52,451 bases of DNA from assembly GCA_018302105.1 (NCBI GenBank), contig JAGWAD010000006.1:1-52451 (forward strand). Direction: 5' to 3'. The notes under the pieces were generated by a model that worked only from the letters and a program-made list of their open reading frames with translations, was not told the DNA's origin and did not search any database. The stretch comes from Candidatus Woesearchaeota archaeon. GTDB taxonomy: Archaea > Nanobdellota > Nanobdellia > SCGC-AAA011-G17 > GW2011-AR18. Below, in pieces: positions 34,661 to 43,953 of this stretch (the stretch's first letter is position 1; every line of letters starts with the position of its first letter). A program made the translations under genes and the position numbers.

Positions 34661-35185
34661 ATGCAATTAAAAAATTATATTGGTTTAGCAGCAATTCTAG
34701 CAAGTTTATCTTGTAAAAATAAGGAATTTGAATATGAAATAAAAACATTCAGTTGGGGTATTATAGAAGTCTATAAAGATAATTCTAAAACATTATCATT
34801 TGAAGATCAAAGTTCAACTGAAAAAATTAAAGATCATAATGGAAATGAATTTTCTAGAGAAAAATTTGGAGATTTAGAATTAAGTTCTTTAGGCTCAAAA
34901 GGAATATATGAATTATGTAATGAAAATGGGGACTTTATCAATAGCAGGGCTCTTCGTGGCATAGCAGATAATGTTTCTTATCATAGAAATGGAATAACTT
35001 ATATTTTCACATTAAGTAATACAGAATCTGAAGAACCTTGCGATCCAGATATTACTGTATTAACCAATATTTGCACAAGAATAATTAATAATTGCTCAAA
35101 AGAAGGAAGATAATTACAAGAAGAATTTCATGTATTAAAAAACAAAGCAGAATTATTTAAGTTTGTAGAAGCATTAAATAACTAA
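34661..35185 (+). pseudogene. Lipoprotein-like secreted protein interrupted by an in-frame TAA near its end
   Basis: The frame from ATG 34661 has an N-terminal hydrophobic segment (YIGLAAILASLSC), signal-peptide and lipobox-like, then a polar domain ending KEGR at a TAA (35111-35113). The same frame continues for 23 more codons (LQEEFHVLKNKAELFKFVEA...) to a second TAA at 35183, suggesting a lost C-terminal tail. Family not recognised; a similar signal pattern occurs in the protein at 48108. The product ending at 35113 has 150 residues and may function as it is. Confidence 0.55.
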
Positions 35186-35228
35186 AAATTAAACCACAGC
35201 ACAGCCTAAGAATTTATATTGTTTATTA

Positions 35229-35714
35229 TTAAAATCCTCTTTTATTATCAAGATTATACTTATCTAATCTAAGATTTCTTAATATATCTTTCTTATAAGT
35301 ATTAAATACAATTGTTTCTATTCCATGCTTTCTTAAATAATTAATGCCAACACAAGAATTAACTACAGTAGAAATATCAATCGTTCCAAATACCACACTC
35401 TTTATTCCTCTATTAACAATTAATTCTGCACAAGAACTTAATAATTGTTTATCACTTCTATAACAAGGTTCTAAAGTTGTGACAAGACAAAAAGGTTCTT
35501 CTCCTTCAGCTTCATTCAATGCAACTCTTTCAGCATGCAAAATGCTATATTTAGTTCCATTTATATGACGTTTTCTTCCCTCGCCTATTATTCTTCCATT
35601 TTCAGATAATACAATTGCACCAACATGCGGCCTTTTGATATAGCCTTCAGTTTGCAAAGCAAGCTCTATACATCTTCCCATATACCCAATTAATTGATCT
35701 TCTGTAAATTTCAT
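35229..35714 (-). CDS. Cytidine/deoxycytidylate deaminase family protein
   Basis: A zinc-dependent deaminase core: YSILHAERVALNEA (His-Ala-Glu, zinc and catalytic Glu) and TLEPCYRSDKQLLSSC (Cys pair), similar to RibD-type deaminases. About 160 residues. Start MKFTEDQLIGYMGRCIELAL at 35714 is set by a TATA-like GCTTTTAAATTTT (35735-35747) about 26 nt upstream; an ATG at 35732 lies too close. Substrate unresolved: a pyrimidine or pyrimidine-like base. Confidence 0.88.
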   Translation of the reverse strand: MKFTEDQLIGYMGRCIELALQTEGYIKRPHVGAIVLSENGRIIGEGRKRHINGTKYSILHAERVALNEAEGEEPFCLVTTLEPCYRSDKQLLSSCAELIVNRGIKSVVFGTIDISTVVNSCVGINYLRKHGIETIVFNTYKKDILRNLRLDKYNLDNKRGF

Positions 35715-35758
35715 GAATAATAAAAAGAACAAAAAATTTAAAAGCTTAACACTTATTC

Positions 35759-37039
35759 TTACTTCAATAATTTCCTGACTTTTTCCTTATATTCTTCAAT
35801 ATTTGGCTGGTCAAAAGGATTAACATTAAGGAGATAAGCTAAATAAACAACTTCCATCATTTTTAACTGCAATAATTGTCCAATACAATATTCAGATTTA
35901 TTAGCAAGAGAAATTTCCATATAAGGTAATAATCTTTCATTATAAGTTTTTTTAACACCATTTAAAATTATATTCATAAGATAATCAAGATCTCTCCCAT
36001 TAAGCCCATTTAACAAACTGCCAAATTCTTTTAATCTATGGATATTTAATTTGTTTGTTTGTTTTACATTAATAAAAGTAGTAATTTTATCATTAGGACC
36101 AGCCAGATAAAGCTGCATCATTGAATGCAAATCTGTAGTACCAATAGAAACAATAGGTGTCATGCCGGCATTAACTAATCTTCCTAAAGAATCTTTTTCT
36201 TTTCCAATGCTTTCAGCTAATAATTGTCTATACCATTTCCCAAAATATTCTAGTTCATTATTAAATAAGAATGTATTTACTATGCTTTTTCCTCTTCTGT
36301 AATGTAAAAACATAATTAATGCAGACAATGCAGCAGGATTTCTTAAAACATTTTTATTCAAGCAGTGGATTTTAATTGCTTTGGCACCTTCTATTAATTT
36401 TTTAATATCAACTCCAGCCATTGCCAATGGAAATAAACCAATATTGCTTAATACAGAATATCTCCCTCCAACTTTTTCAGGAATTTCAAGAATATGAAAG
36501 TTTTCCTTCTTGGCAATATCCCATAATTTCGAATTTTTATTTGTAGTCACTACAACATATTTTTTATAATCCTTTCTAAGCTTTTTTAAAATTTCTAGCA
36601 AAATAGCAAAATTAGAAATTGTTTCTAAAGTTGTTCCAGACTTAGTTATACAGTTTATAACAACTTCTTTTTCCTCCTTTAAACATTTAGTCATTTCATT
36701 TATAATTTTTTGTATATTATCAGAATCAACAGTATCAGCAAAAAGTATTTTTATTTTATTTTTTGCAATCGCCTGATAAGCAGCCATTGCCCCTAAATTG
36801 GAACCTCCAATGCCAATAACAACAAGCAGGCTTGCACTTTTAAAATATCTTGCTAACACTAAAGATTCATCTAAAAATCTTGTTTCATTTAGAAGATTAA
36901 GGAATGCAAAATCCGTTTGATATTTAGTTTTGGTAACTTCATTCATTAAATTAATTACTTTATCCAGTTTATATAATTCCTTAGAAAGTTCTGATTTATT
37001 AATCAGGCATGTTTTTTCATATTTAAATTGTAAGCTCAT
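35759..37039 (-). CDS. pgi: Glucose-6-phosphate isomerase (Pgi)
   Basis: Interconverts glucose 6-phosphate and fructose 6-phosphate. Visible: VVIGIGGSNLGAMAAYQA, sugar-phosphate-binding CITKSGTTLETISNFAIL, EKVGGRYSVLSNIGLFPLA and the C-terminal KKTYNERLLPYMEI. 426 residues, bacterial Pgi-superfamily type rather than cupin type. Overlaps the upstream aldolase gene by 4 nt, giving a glycolytic two-gene operon. Confidence 0.95.
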   Translation of the reverse strand: MSLQFKYEKTCLINKSELSKELYKLDKVINLMNEVTKTKYQTDFAFLNLLNETRFLDESLVLARYFKSASLLVVIGIGGSNLGAMAAYQAIAKNKIKILFADTVDSDNIQKIINEMTKCLKEEKEVVINCITKSGTTLETISNFAILLEILKKLRKDYKKYVVVTTNKNSKLWDIAKKENFHILEIPEKVGGRYSVLSNIGLFPLAMAGVDIKKLIEGAKAIKIHCLNKNVLRNPAALSALIMFLHYRRGKSIVNTFLFNNELEYFGKWYRQLLAESIGKEKDSLGRLVNAGMTPIVSIGTTDLHSMMQLYLAGPNDKITTFINVKQTNKLNIHRLKEFGSLLNGLNGRDLDYLMNIILNGVKKTYNERLLPYMEISLANKSEYCIGQLLQLKMMEVVYLAYLLNVNPFDQPNIEEYKEKVRKLLK

Positions 37040-37815
37040 TTAAGAAACCTCATAACTTTATCCGGAGTTTTATTTTCAAAGATTATTCCTTTTAATGCCT
37101 GGGTTATTTCTAATGGCTTTTCTGATTGCCATACATTTCTTCCAACTGCTAATCCAGTAACTCCTGCTTGCATAACATCATAAACATCATTTAATAATTT
37201 TTCAGGACTGGTCTTCTCTCCTCCAGCAACTAAAACCCTTGATTTTCCAGCAGATTTAACAACCCATTTGAAACCAATTTTATCATGATTGTATTTTATT
37301 TTTATTATATCAGCACCAAGCTCAAGCGAAGCTCTTGCAGCATAAGCTAAAACATCAGTATTTGATTCATCAATACCATTTCCTCTTGGATAAGCCCACA
37401 AAATTACAGGAAGATCATGTTCTCTTGCTTCTTCTTGCATCTTAGAAAATTCTTTTATCATCTGGTGTTCATAAGCAGATCCAAAATATAATGTATAGCC
37501 TATAGCAGAAGCTCCAAGTTCTACAGCTTTAGAAACAGAACATATTTGTGGAGCATAAGGTTCACTTGAATTTATTCTTGTTTTGCCATTTAATTTCAAG
37601 ATTAAAGGAATTTTATATTGGTAATTTTCATAATACTTTTCAGCTAATCCTTTTTGTAAGATTATTCCATTAAATCCGCCTTTAAACCCAATATCTAAAA
37701 TATTAGCTGGATCAATTGTCTGTAAATTAAATTCTTTTGGACCATGTTCTAATCCTTGGTCTAATGCTAGAAATAAAGCTTTATTTTTGAATAATAAATC
37801 CTGCAATTTATGCAT
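37036..37815 (-). CDS. fba: Class I fructose-bisphosphate aldolase (archaeal DhnA type)
   Basis: Archaeal FBA has ALDQGLEHGPKEFNLQTIDP near residue 17, GFNGIILQKGLAEK, and the Schiff-base Lys in ADIIKIKYNHDKIG near residue 175, followed by RVLVAGGEKTSPEKLLNDVY with the phosphate-binding GG and GVTGLAVGRNVWQ. 259 residues, normal. It may also act as FBP aldolase/phosphatase, but the bifunctional type has a different fold. First gene of the operon with pgi. Confidence 0.94.
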   Translation of the reverse strand: MHKLQDLLFKNKALFLALDQGLEHGPKEFNLQTIDPANILDIGFKGGFNGIILQKGLAEKYYENYQYKIPLILKLNGKTRINSSEPYAPQICSVSKAVELGASAIGYTLYFGSAYEHQMIKEFSKMQEEAREHDLPVILWAYPRGNGIDESNTDVLAYAARASLELGADIIKIKYNHDKIGFKWVVKSAGKSRVLVAGGEKTSPEKLLNDVYDVMQAGVTGLAVGRNVWQSEKPLEITQALKGIIFENKTPDKVMRFLK

Positions 37816-37902
37816 ATAACACCTCTTTAATATATTTTAAAATAAAACTTTTTTAGTATATAAGTGTTATGATTCAATTAAATTTCGCAATTAATTCTAA
37901 GA

Positions 37903-38343
37903 TTATAATTTCTTATCAATCCATTTGTAGCTATGTCCTTCATTGAATCCTCGTTTTTTCATGAATTCTATCACTCCGCTTGTCTCGTTTGCCCATCCAT
38001 ATAAGAATTGCATTTTCATTTTTTTAAGTATTTTTTCGCATTCTAGATATAGTTCTCTTGCTATTCCTTTATTCCTATGTTCTGGTTTTACAACTAGATT
38101 GACAAGATATGCATATTTGCTTTTGAATGGCCTTTCTGCATCTTTTGCATTTACAGATAAAAATCCTAATATTTTATTTTCTTCTTCAGCTAACAGGAAT
38201 ACACATTCTTTATTTATTATTGACCATTTAAATTCATCAGGATCCATGAATGGTTCTGTAGAACTTGCTGTTAATTCTGGAGAGTTTAATCCTATTTCAT
38301 ATAATTATCTAAAATTCTTCAGAGTTGTTTTTCGTAATTTCAT
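37903..38343 (-). pseudogene. GNAT acetyltransferase with an in-frame TAA at codon 13
   Basis: The ATG at 38343 overlaps the stop of the debranching enzyme gene (ATGA), and the frame runs MKLRKTTLKNFR, TAA (38305-38307), then LYEIGLNSPELTASSTEPF and on into an intact GNAT core: ILGFLSVNAKDAE, the acetyl-CoA loop VVKPEHRNKGIARELYLEC, and FMKKRGFNEGHSY. The restored 146-residue protein fits a whole GNAT domain, so the TAA looks like a recent point mutation or read-through site. An internal ATG at 38247 would give a 114-residue protein lacking the first strand and helix. Confidence 0.6.
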
Positions 38344-40322
38344 TTTTTCATCACATCTTCAACATAAGCTCTTAAAATTTCTGCTACAGACCATGCTTGG
38401 GAAATACACCCTCTTGGACTATATGGATAATCACCATCATAAATTTCAGGTATCGTTTCAATCCCATATTCATTAAAACTTAATACAACCTGTCTTAATA
38501 ATTTTTCTTTAATCTCATTTTTAGATAATGAAGAATAATTATGCAGTCTAAGATAAGCACTAACATAAGATCCAATTAACCATCCCCAAACAGTACCATT
38601 ATGATAAGCCTTATCTCTTTCAAATTGGCTTCCAGAATATTTGCCAATATATTTATAATCTTTAGGGCTCAAACTTCTCAATCCAAAAGGAGTAAATAAT
38701 TCTTCTGTAACTTTCTTTAAAACAATTAATTCTTTTTTTGTATCTAATATTCTAAATGGTAATGACAATGCAAATATTTGATTTGGTCTTACTGAAACAT
38801 CTTTAATATTTCCATCAACTGTATCAGCCAGATAATTTCCAAGCCAAAATTCTTTAATAAATGATTTTTTAACTTTTTTGCTTAATGTATAATAATTTAA
38901 TCCATCTTCATGCATTTGATTTGCAAAATATTCCATTATCTTTAAGCAATTATACCATAAAGCATTGACTTCAACATTTTTTCCTTTTCTAATTGTATAT
39001 TGTGTATCCATCCATGTTAAAGAAGTTCTATAATCTCCTTTTAGTAATCCATCTCCATCCATTTTTATTCTAAATTCAGTACCTAATTTATAAGCATTAA
39101 TTATTGTTTTCATTTCACCCCATAAATTCTCTTTTATAAAATAAATATTATTTGTATATTCATGAAATTTATAAATAGCATAAATAAACCATAATGAAGT
39201 ATCAATAGAATTATATTCAACATTACCATATTCTGTAGTTTGTAATGGAACCAAACCATTTTTTATTAAATTTTTAATATTAAGTAATATTTGTTTTGCA
39301 TCATCAATTCTACCAGTGACAAGGCATAACCCAGGCAAAGAAATTAATGCATCTCTGTAATATTCAGAAAACCAAGGATAACCGGCAATTACAGATTTCA
39401 GATTATTTTTATTTACTATAAAATTGTCAGCACTTTGAATTAAATTATATAAAAGCCAGTCATTCCCAATATTATTAAAACCATAAACTTGTTTTGTTAA
39501 ATAATTTATTCTGGAATTCTCGCTTTCAAATAATTTTTTATAACAATTATTATCAGATGAATAAAATCTTTCAAAATCACTATATGCTTTTTCCTTCTTA
39601 TCTGCTACACATAGAATATTAAAAAATGAAATTCCTTTTTTGCCTTTAAACAAAAATTCACCAGGTGAAAAATGATTCTCTCTGAAATCATAGCCCCTTT
39701 CTTTTTCTTCTCTATATTCATTATTATATATCCAGAATTCTTCTTTCTTATACATTCCTTTATCACAGCCCATAATAATAGAAATATTCGCATCACGAAT
39801 ATCATTAGTCTCGATTATAATACTTGTCTTATTTTCTTTTTGTCTGAATTTATCTTTAGTTTCTGTATCTGTCTTATGTATATCTCTCAAATTTACAAAA
39901 GGCCTTACTTTCAGCATAAATGGTTCTCTAGAATTAATATAATATCTTATTAAAACAGAATTTGAATTTTTAAGCATCAAAATAGATTTAGAAATTTCTA
40001 AATTCTTAATTTTATAATTAAAAGTAGGAAAATTATTAAAAACAAAACTATCTAAATATTTATAGCCTTCAGGATTAATTTTGCCAGGATATTGGTTAAC
40101 TCCAAGATTATAAGCTTCCTTATTAAAAATAACAGTTTCTTCAACCTTAGAAAGAACTAAATTCCTTCTTATCGGATAATCAAAAGAGGCTATTAGTAAT
40201 CCATGATATTTTCTGGTATTCAGATTTATTATAGTAGAAGAAGAATATCCACCTAATCCATTTGTTAATATCCATTCTTTATTTGTTTCTAATGTTATCT
40301 CTTTTTTTGGAACTATAATCAT
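38340..40322 (-). CDS. Glycogen debranching enzyme / amylo-alpha-1,6-glucosidase
   Basis: An archaeal-type GDE with an N-terminal beta domain (EWILTNGLGGYSSSTIINLN, RKYHGLLIA) and C-terminal (alpha/alpha)6 barrel with acidic residues in GYPWFSEYYRDALISLPGLC, TSLTWMDTQ and AYHNGTVWGWLIGSY. It removes alpha-1,6 branches from glycogen. Length (660 aa) is normal. Overlaps the GNAT start by 4 nt. With the GH57 amylase and glycosyltransferase it gives a near-complete storage glucan cycle. Confidence 0.95.
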   Translation of the reverse strand: MIIVPKKEITLETNKEWILTNGLGGYSSSTIINLNTRKYHGLLIASFDYPIRRNLVLSKVEETVIFNKEAYNLGVNQYPGKINPEGYKYLDSFVFNNFPTFNYKIKNLEISKSILMLKNSNSVLIRYYINSREPFMLKVRPFVNLRDIHKTDTETKDKFRQKENKTSIIIETNDIRDANISIIMGCDKGMYKKEEFWIYNNEYREEKERGYDFRENHFSPGEFLFKGKKGISFFNILCVADKKEKAYSDFERFYSSDNNCYKKLFESENSRINYLTKQVYGFNNIGNDWLLYNLIQSADNFIVNKNNLKSVIAGYPWFSEYYRDALISLPGLCLVTGRIDDAKQILLNIKNLIKNGLVPLQTTEYGNVEYNSIDTSLWFIYAIYKFHEYTNNIYFIKENLWGEMKTIINAYKLGTEFRIKMDGDGLLKGDYRTSLTWMDTQYTIRKGKNVEVNALWYNCLKIMEYFANQMHEDGLNYYTLSKKVKKSFIKEFWLGNYLADTVDGNIKDVSVRPNQIFALSLPFRILDTKKELIVLKKVTEELFTPFGLRSLSPKDYKYIGKYSGSQFERDKAYHNGTVWGWLIGSYVSAYLRLHNYSSLSKNEIKEKLLRQVVLSFNEYGIETIPEIYDGDYPYSPRGCISQAWSVAEILRAYVEDVMKK

Positions 40323-40441
40323 AATATATTCACAAGAAAGTACATATTTTAATGTTATGGTTATGCTATGTCAGTATGAAATCACGATACTATATATAAT
40401 ATTTCTATTAATTTAAAAATATATGAGGTTATAATAAATAT

Positions 40442-40849
40442 ATGAACAATAATAATCATCTTTGGAGATTTTTTACATTTCCAATAATTGCATTAATAAT
40501 ACATTTAATTCTAAGTGTAACAAGAGCATATAAAACAATAACATGGATAGATATTCCAATGCATCTTATTGGTGGAATAACTATCGGTATGTTGTATACT
40601 AAAATTCTTTTTAGATTTAGAAAAAAAGAACATTTAGGGAGAATAAACAAAAAGTTATTTTTCTTATTCACAATTTCGCTGGTCGCATTAACAATACTAA
40701 CATGGGAGTTTTTAGAATTTGGCATAGATAATTTGCTTAATATCCATACGCAATCAGGATTAACAGACACAATGGTAGATATGTTTTTAAGTTTTATTGG
40801 TGGAATTTCAGGATATTATCTTGTAAAAAAGAATAACCATAATCAATAG
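40442..40849 (+). CDS. Four-helix membrane protein, first of tandem paralogues
   Basis: About four membrane helices. The conserved pattern WIDIPMHLIGGITIGM, ISLVALTILTWEFLEF and GLTDTMVDMFLSFIGG, with Asp, His, Glu and Asp/Thr in or near the membrane, resembles the YjdF/DUF2238-type small membrane proteins and recurs in the next gene. 135 residues. Function unknown. A TATA-like element lies upstream in an AT-rich gap. Confidence 0.75.
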   Translation: MNNNNHLWRFFTFPIIALIIHLILSVTRAYKTITWIDIPMHLIGGITIGMLYTKILFRFRKKEHLGRINKKLFFLFTISLVALTILTWEFLEFGIDNLLNIHTQSGLTDTMVDMFLSFIGGISGYYLVKKNNHNQ

Positions 40850-40896
40850 ATTAATAATTCACTTAATTTATAAAATAAAAAATTAATTTTAATTTA

Positions 40897-41298
40897 ATGA
40901 AAGCTTTAACCAGATTAATCAAAATATTTATACTTCCTGCATTAATATTATTTCTGCATATAATTTTAGGTAAATTATTTAATGCTTATACCCTATTTCC
41001 ATGGATAGATATTCCAATGCATTTTTTTGGAGGAATAACAATAGGAATTTCATATCCTTTATTACTTAATTATTTCACAGAAAAGAAATATCTAGAAGTC
41101 AGAAATCAATTAATGTTATTTATATTAATAATATCTCTTGTCGCTTTAACAATAGTTATCTGGGAATTTTTAGAATTTTCATCAGATTACTTATTCAGAA
41201 CAATAATGCAGCCAGGTTTACAAGACACAATAGCTGATCTATTTTTAGGATTAACAGGAGGAATTGTAGGATATTTAATTAGTGAATTCATTCAATAG
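40897..41298 (+). CDS. Four-helix membrane protein, second of tandem paralogues
   Basis: Same pattern as the upstream gene: WIDIPMHFFGGITIGI, ISLVALTIVIWEFLEF, GLQDTIADLFLGLTGG. The two are clearly a tandem duplication (conserved residues in the same order, 133 vs 135 aa). Its last 11 nt overlap the convergent purA. Function unknown. Confidence 0.75.
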   Translation: MKALTRLIKIFILPALILFLHIILGKLFNAYTLFPWIDIPMHFFGGITIGISYPLLLNYFTEKKYLEVRNQLMLFILIISLVALTIVIWEFLEFSSDYLFRTIMQPGLQDTIADLFLGLTGGIVGYLISEFIQ

Positions 41299-42682
41299 TA
41301 TCATAAGCCTTTGGACCTTTTCCAACCATTATAACATTTGTATCTAAACTTTCTTGCAAATATACAATATATCTTCCGGCATTTGGTGTTCTTTTCAGAT
41401 CTCTCAAATCATTTATTCCAGAAATATCTTCTATGGATCCAAATTCTCTAGGATTTACACCAACATAATTAGAAATTTCTCTAGCATACCTGCTCCATTC
41501 TGTTCTATAATTATTTTTATTATTCAAATCATCTCTTCTTGCATATGTATCATAAACTTTTATAGTCATTCCCAAGGCAATGTCTAATTTATTTATCACC
41601 AATGCCTTTTTTACAGGTGCACTTGCCATAGCATCTTTATACATTATCAGATCAGGCCAAAAAATTCTTCTCGGTCTTCCAGTTGTAGCTCCAAATTCAT
41701 TTGCTATATTCCTTATAGTATCTGCTTCTTTACCAAGAACTTCAGTAGGCAATGGACCAGAACCAACTTTAGTAGGTATGGCTTTAACAACATAAAATAA
41801 ATAATCTAATTGAGGCAATCCTGAAGTATACAATATTCCATTTGGAGTTACAGGACTGCTTGTAGTAAAGGGATTTAAACCATGCAAAACATCAAGATGA
41901 TATCCTTGTGTTCCTTCTAAAACCATATGGTCTCCTTTTCTATATTTTTCTAATAAAAAGTGCCTTGCATCCTTAACAAAAGGTTTGACATTTTCTGCTT
42001 CTGAACTTAATATTTCAGCAATTTTTTTAGCACTAAAATCACCATCATTATTAAGATATTTTTCTAACTTTTTTTCAATTAAAATCCCACTTTGCTGCTT
42101 TTTAGTGCTTCCATTTGTTCTGAAATTCCAATCAATGATTAATTGTGCAAGTCCTAAAATAAGTTCTAATTTTTCTTCTAACTTATTTTTATCAAACAAA
42201 TCATTAAGCCTTATAGAATTATACCTATTTACAAAATCTTCAACTGTAGGTCCAACACCCCTGCATGTAGTCCCAATTTTAGAACTAATTTCTCTAGAAA
42301 TATCAAAAGCAATACCATAAGGCATTATTACAGGTAGATTAAAATCAACAACCAGAGAATTTGAATCTAATTGATGCCCTCTTTCTTTAAGCATTCTAAG
42401 TTCATCGTTAAAAACATTTACATCAAATAAAACTTCTCCAGTTACAACATTTATTTTATCTTTAATTATTGCACTGACCGGAATTAAATGCAGCTTATAA
42501 TCTTGCCCATTATTATCAAAGATAGTTGCACCAGTATTTGGCCCTCCTCCAGACCTTACTACGATTCTAACATTTTTGCTTGAAGCAAGTCTATGAGTAA
42601 CCTTTCCCTTTCCAGAATCACCATATGCCATATCAGCAACAGCAACTACCCTATTTTGTCTAAGTATTGTATCTAAATGCAT
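41288..42682 (-). CDS. purA: Adenylosuccinate synthetase, divergent form
   Basis: Catalyses GTP-dependent condensation of IMP with aspartate. The N-terminal P-loop reads VADMAYGDSGKGKVTHRL: catalytic Asp present, but the WGDEGKGK consensus has Tyr and Ser replaced (W to Y, E to S). Downstream: SGGGPNTGATI, LIPVSAI, GTTCRGVGPTVEDFVNR, LEGTQGYHLDVLHGLNP and TGRPRRIFWPD, all in order. 464 residues, a little long. ATG at 42682 preferred over a TTG at 42688. The retained Asp argues against the PurZ (2-amino) variant. No purine pathway neighbours are seen. Confidence 0.9.
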   Translation of the reverse strand: MHLDTILRQNRVVAVADMAYGDSGKGKVTHRLASSKNVRIVVRSGGGPNTGATIFDNNGQDYKLHLIPVSAIIKDKINVVTGEVLFDVNVFNDELRMLKERGHQLDSNSLVVDFNLPVIMPYGIAFDISREISSKIGTTCRGVGPTVEDFVNRYNSIRLNDLFDKNKLEEKLELILGLAQLIIDWNFRTNGSTKKQQSGILIEKKLEKYLNNDGDFSAKKIAEILSSEAENVKPFVKDARHFLLEKYRKGDHMVLEGTQGYHLDVLHGLNPFTTSSPVTPNGILYTSGLPQLDYLFYVVKAIPTKVGSGPLPTEVLGKEADTIRNIANEFGATTGRPRRIFWPDLIMYKDAMASAPVKKALVINKLDIALGMTIKVYDTYARRDDLNNKNNYRTEWSRYAREISNYVGVNPREFGSIEDISGINDLRDLKRTPNAGRYIVYLQESLDTNVIMVGKGPKAYDTIE

Positions 42683-42804
42683 TAACAATTTTAATAAATA
42701 TTTACTTTTTAAGCATTGTTGTTTTACATATTAAATATTGATTAACATAATTATCCAACACCTGTAAAATTTATATATGATATTAACAGTAAAATATTAA
42801 GAAA

Positions 42805-43929
42805 ATGGGATTGAATTTAGTTTTGGTAGATCATCACGATACAAACGTAGATTTATCTGGAGAAAATATAGAAGTAATAAAAGCTAAAAATTTAGTCGAT
42901 TTCTACAAAAAAGTAAGAAATTATTTAGAAAAAGATTATGACTTAATTGTAAGTGATGAAGATCCAGATGGAATAACATCAGTAATAATTTATTCTTTAT
43001 TTAAAGACAAATTAGTAAATTTTGAAGGAAATAGAAAAGGAATTAAAAAAGAAGACCTAAGTTCATTAAAAACAAAAGGCGTAAGTACGATTTTGGCTTT
43101 TGATTGGTTTGCTTTATGTTATTCAGATTTAGAAATATTTGATAAAATAATATATTTAAATCCTAAATCTTCAAATTTAATAAATGTGAATACATCTGAA
43201 ATAATTTACAGAGCCCTGCCAGAAACAGAAAAATTAGGAAGGGATATAAGTACAATAGGAACAGTCTGCGATTATTTAGTAGACACTTCAAAAGAAAAAT
43301 TCAAAGAATTTATAGAAGATTATAAAGAATTATTTCCTGAATTATTAGAATTGGCAAGACAGAATAAGTTAGATAGATATAATGCATATAATGTCAATGG
43401 TAAAAACACAAAGTTATACGATCTAAGCCTGATGTTTTGGGCACCTTTTATAATAGAAAGTGATGAAGGAAATAAAAAACTTATAAACTCAATAATAAAA
43501 GAAAAAAAATTAGACATCAAATCGTTATTAGATAAAAATAATTCACATTATCTGATTAATATGTATAAAGAATTATTATCATTAATAACAAATGAGAAAA
43601 ATAATTTCTATTCTAAATCTAAAATAATAGATGATAAATTTTACTTTTATGAGCCAATAACCCATAAAAACGGATTCATGTCCAAATTTTCAAGTATAAT
43701 CACAGATGAATTGCCAAAAGATAAAGTCATAATTATGAAATCAAAATCTGACAATGGGAAATTAAAATATTCCTTAAGGACAAGAGAAAATAAATATCAA
43801 TTAGGCAAAATATTAAATTCTTTGGGAGTAGGCGGCGGACATGACGAAGCTGCAGGATGCATAATTAATCAGGAAAAAGAGGAATGGTTTGAATCAGAAT
43901 TAATAAAATTAATCAATCAAAAGATTTAA
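42805..43929 (+). CDS. DHH-family phosphoesterase with an unusual motif order
   Basis: The DHH motif I is LIVSDEDPDGITSVIIYSLF near residue 50 and the C-terminal DHHA1 motif is GVGGGHDEAAGC near residue 350, so the family is secure. The place of the central DHH motif holds FDKIIYLNPKSSN instead, while a VDHHDTN occurs at residues 8-14, ahead of motif I. This could be a displaced or duplicated motif, or coincidence. Expected activity: nanoRNase or RecJ-like phosphodiesterase, possibly altered. TATA-like TTTATATATG lies at about 42770-42779. Confidence 0.85.
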   Translation: MGLNLVLVDHHDTNVDLSGENIEVIKAKNLVDFYKKVRNYLEKDYDLIVSDEDPDGITSVIIYSLFKDKLVNFEGNRKGIKKEDLSSLKTKGVSTILAFDWFALCYSDLEIFDKIIYLNPKSSNLINVNTSEIIYRALPETEKLGRDISTIGTVCDYLVDTSKEKFKEFIEDYKELFPELLELARQNKLDRYNAYNVNGKNTKLYDLSLMFWAPFIIESDEGNKKLINSIIKEKKLDIKSLLDKNNSHYLINMYKELLSLITNEKNNFYSKSKIIDDKFYFYEPITHKNGFMSKFSSIITDELPKDKVIIMKSKSDNGKLKYSLRTRENKYQLGKILNSLGVGGGHDEAAGCIINQEKEEWFESELIKLINQKI

Positions 43930-43953
43930 ATAAAAAATATTGATTACAAAATT

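Noticed and set aside
41288-42682. PurZ (2-aminoadenylosuccinate synthetase) of Z-genome phages
   Set aside because: The catalytic Asp that PurZ replaces is retained in YGDSGKGK, and there are no phage genes nearby.
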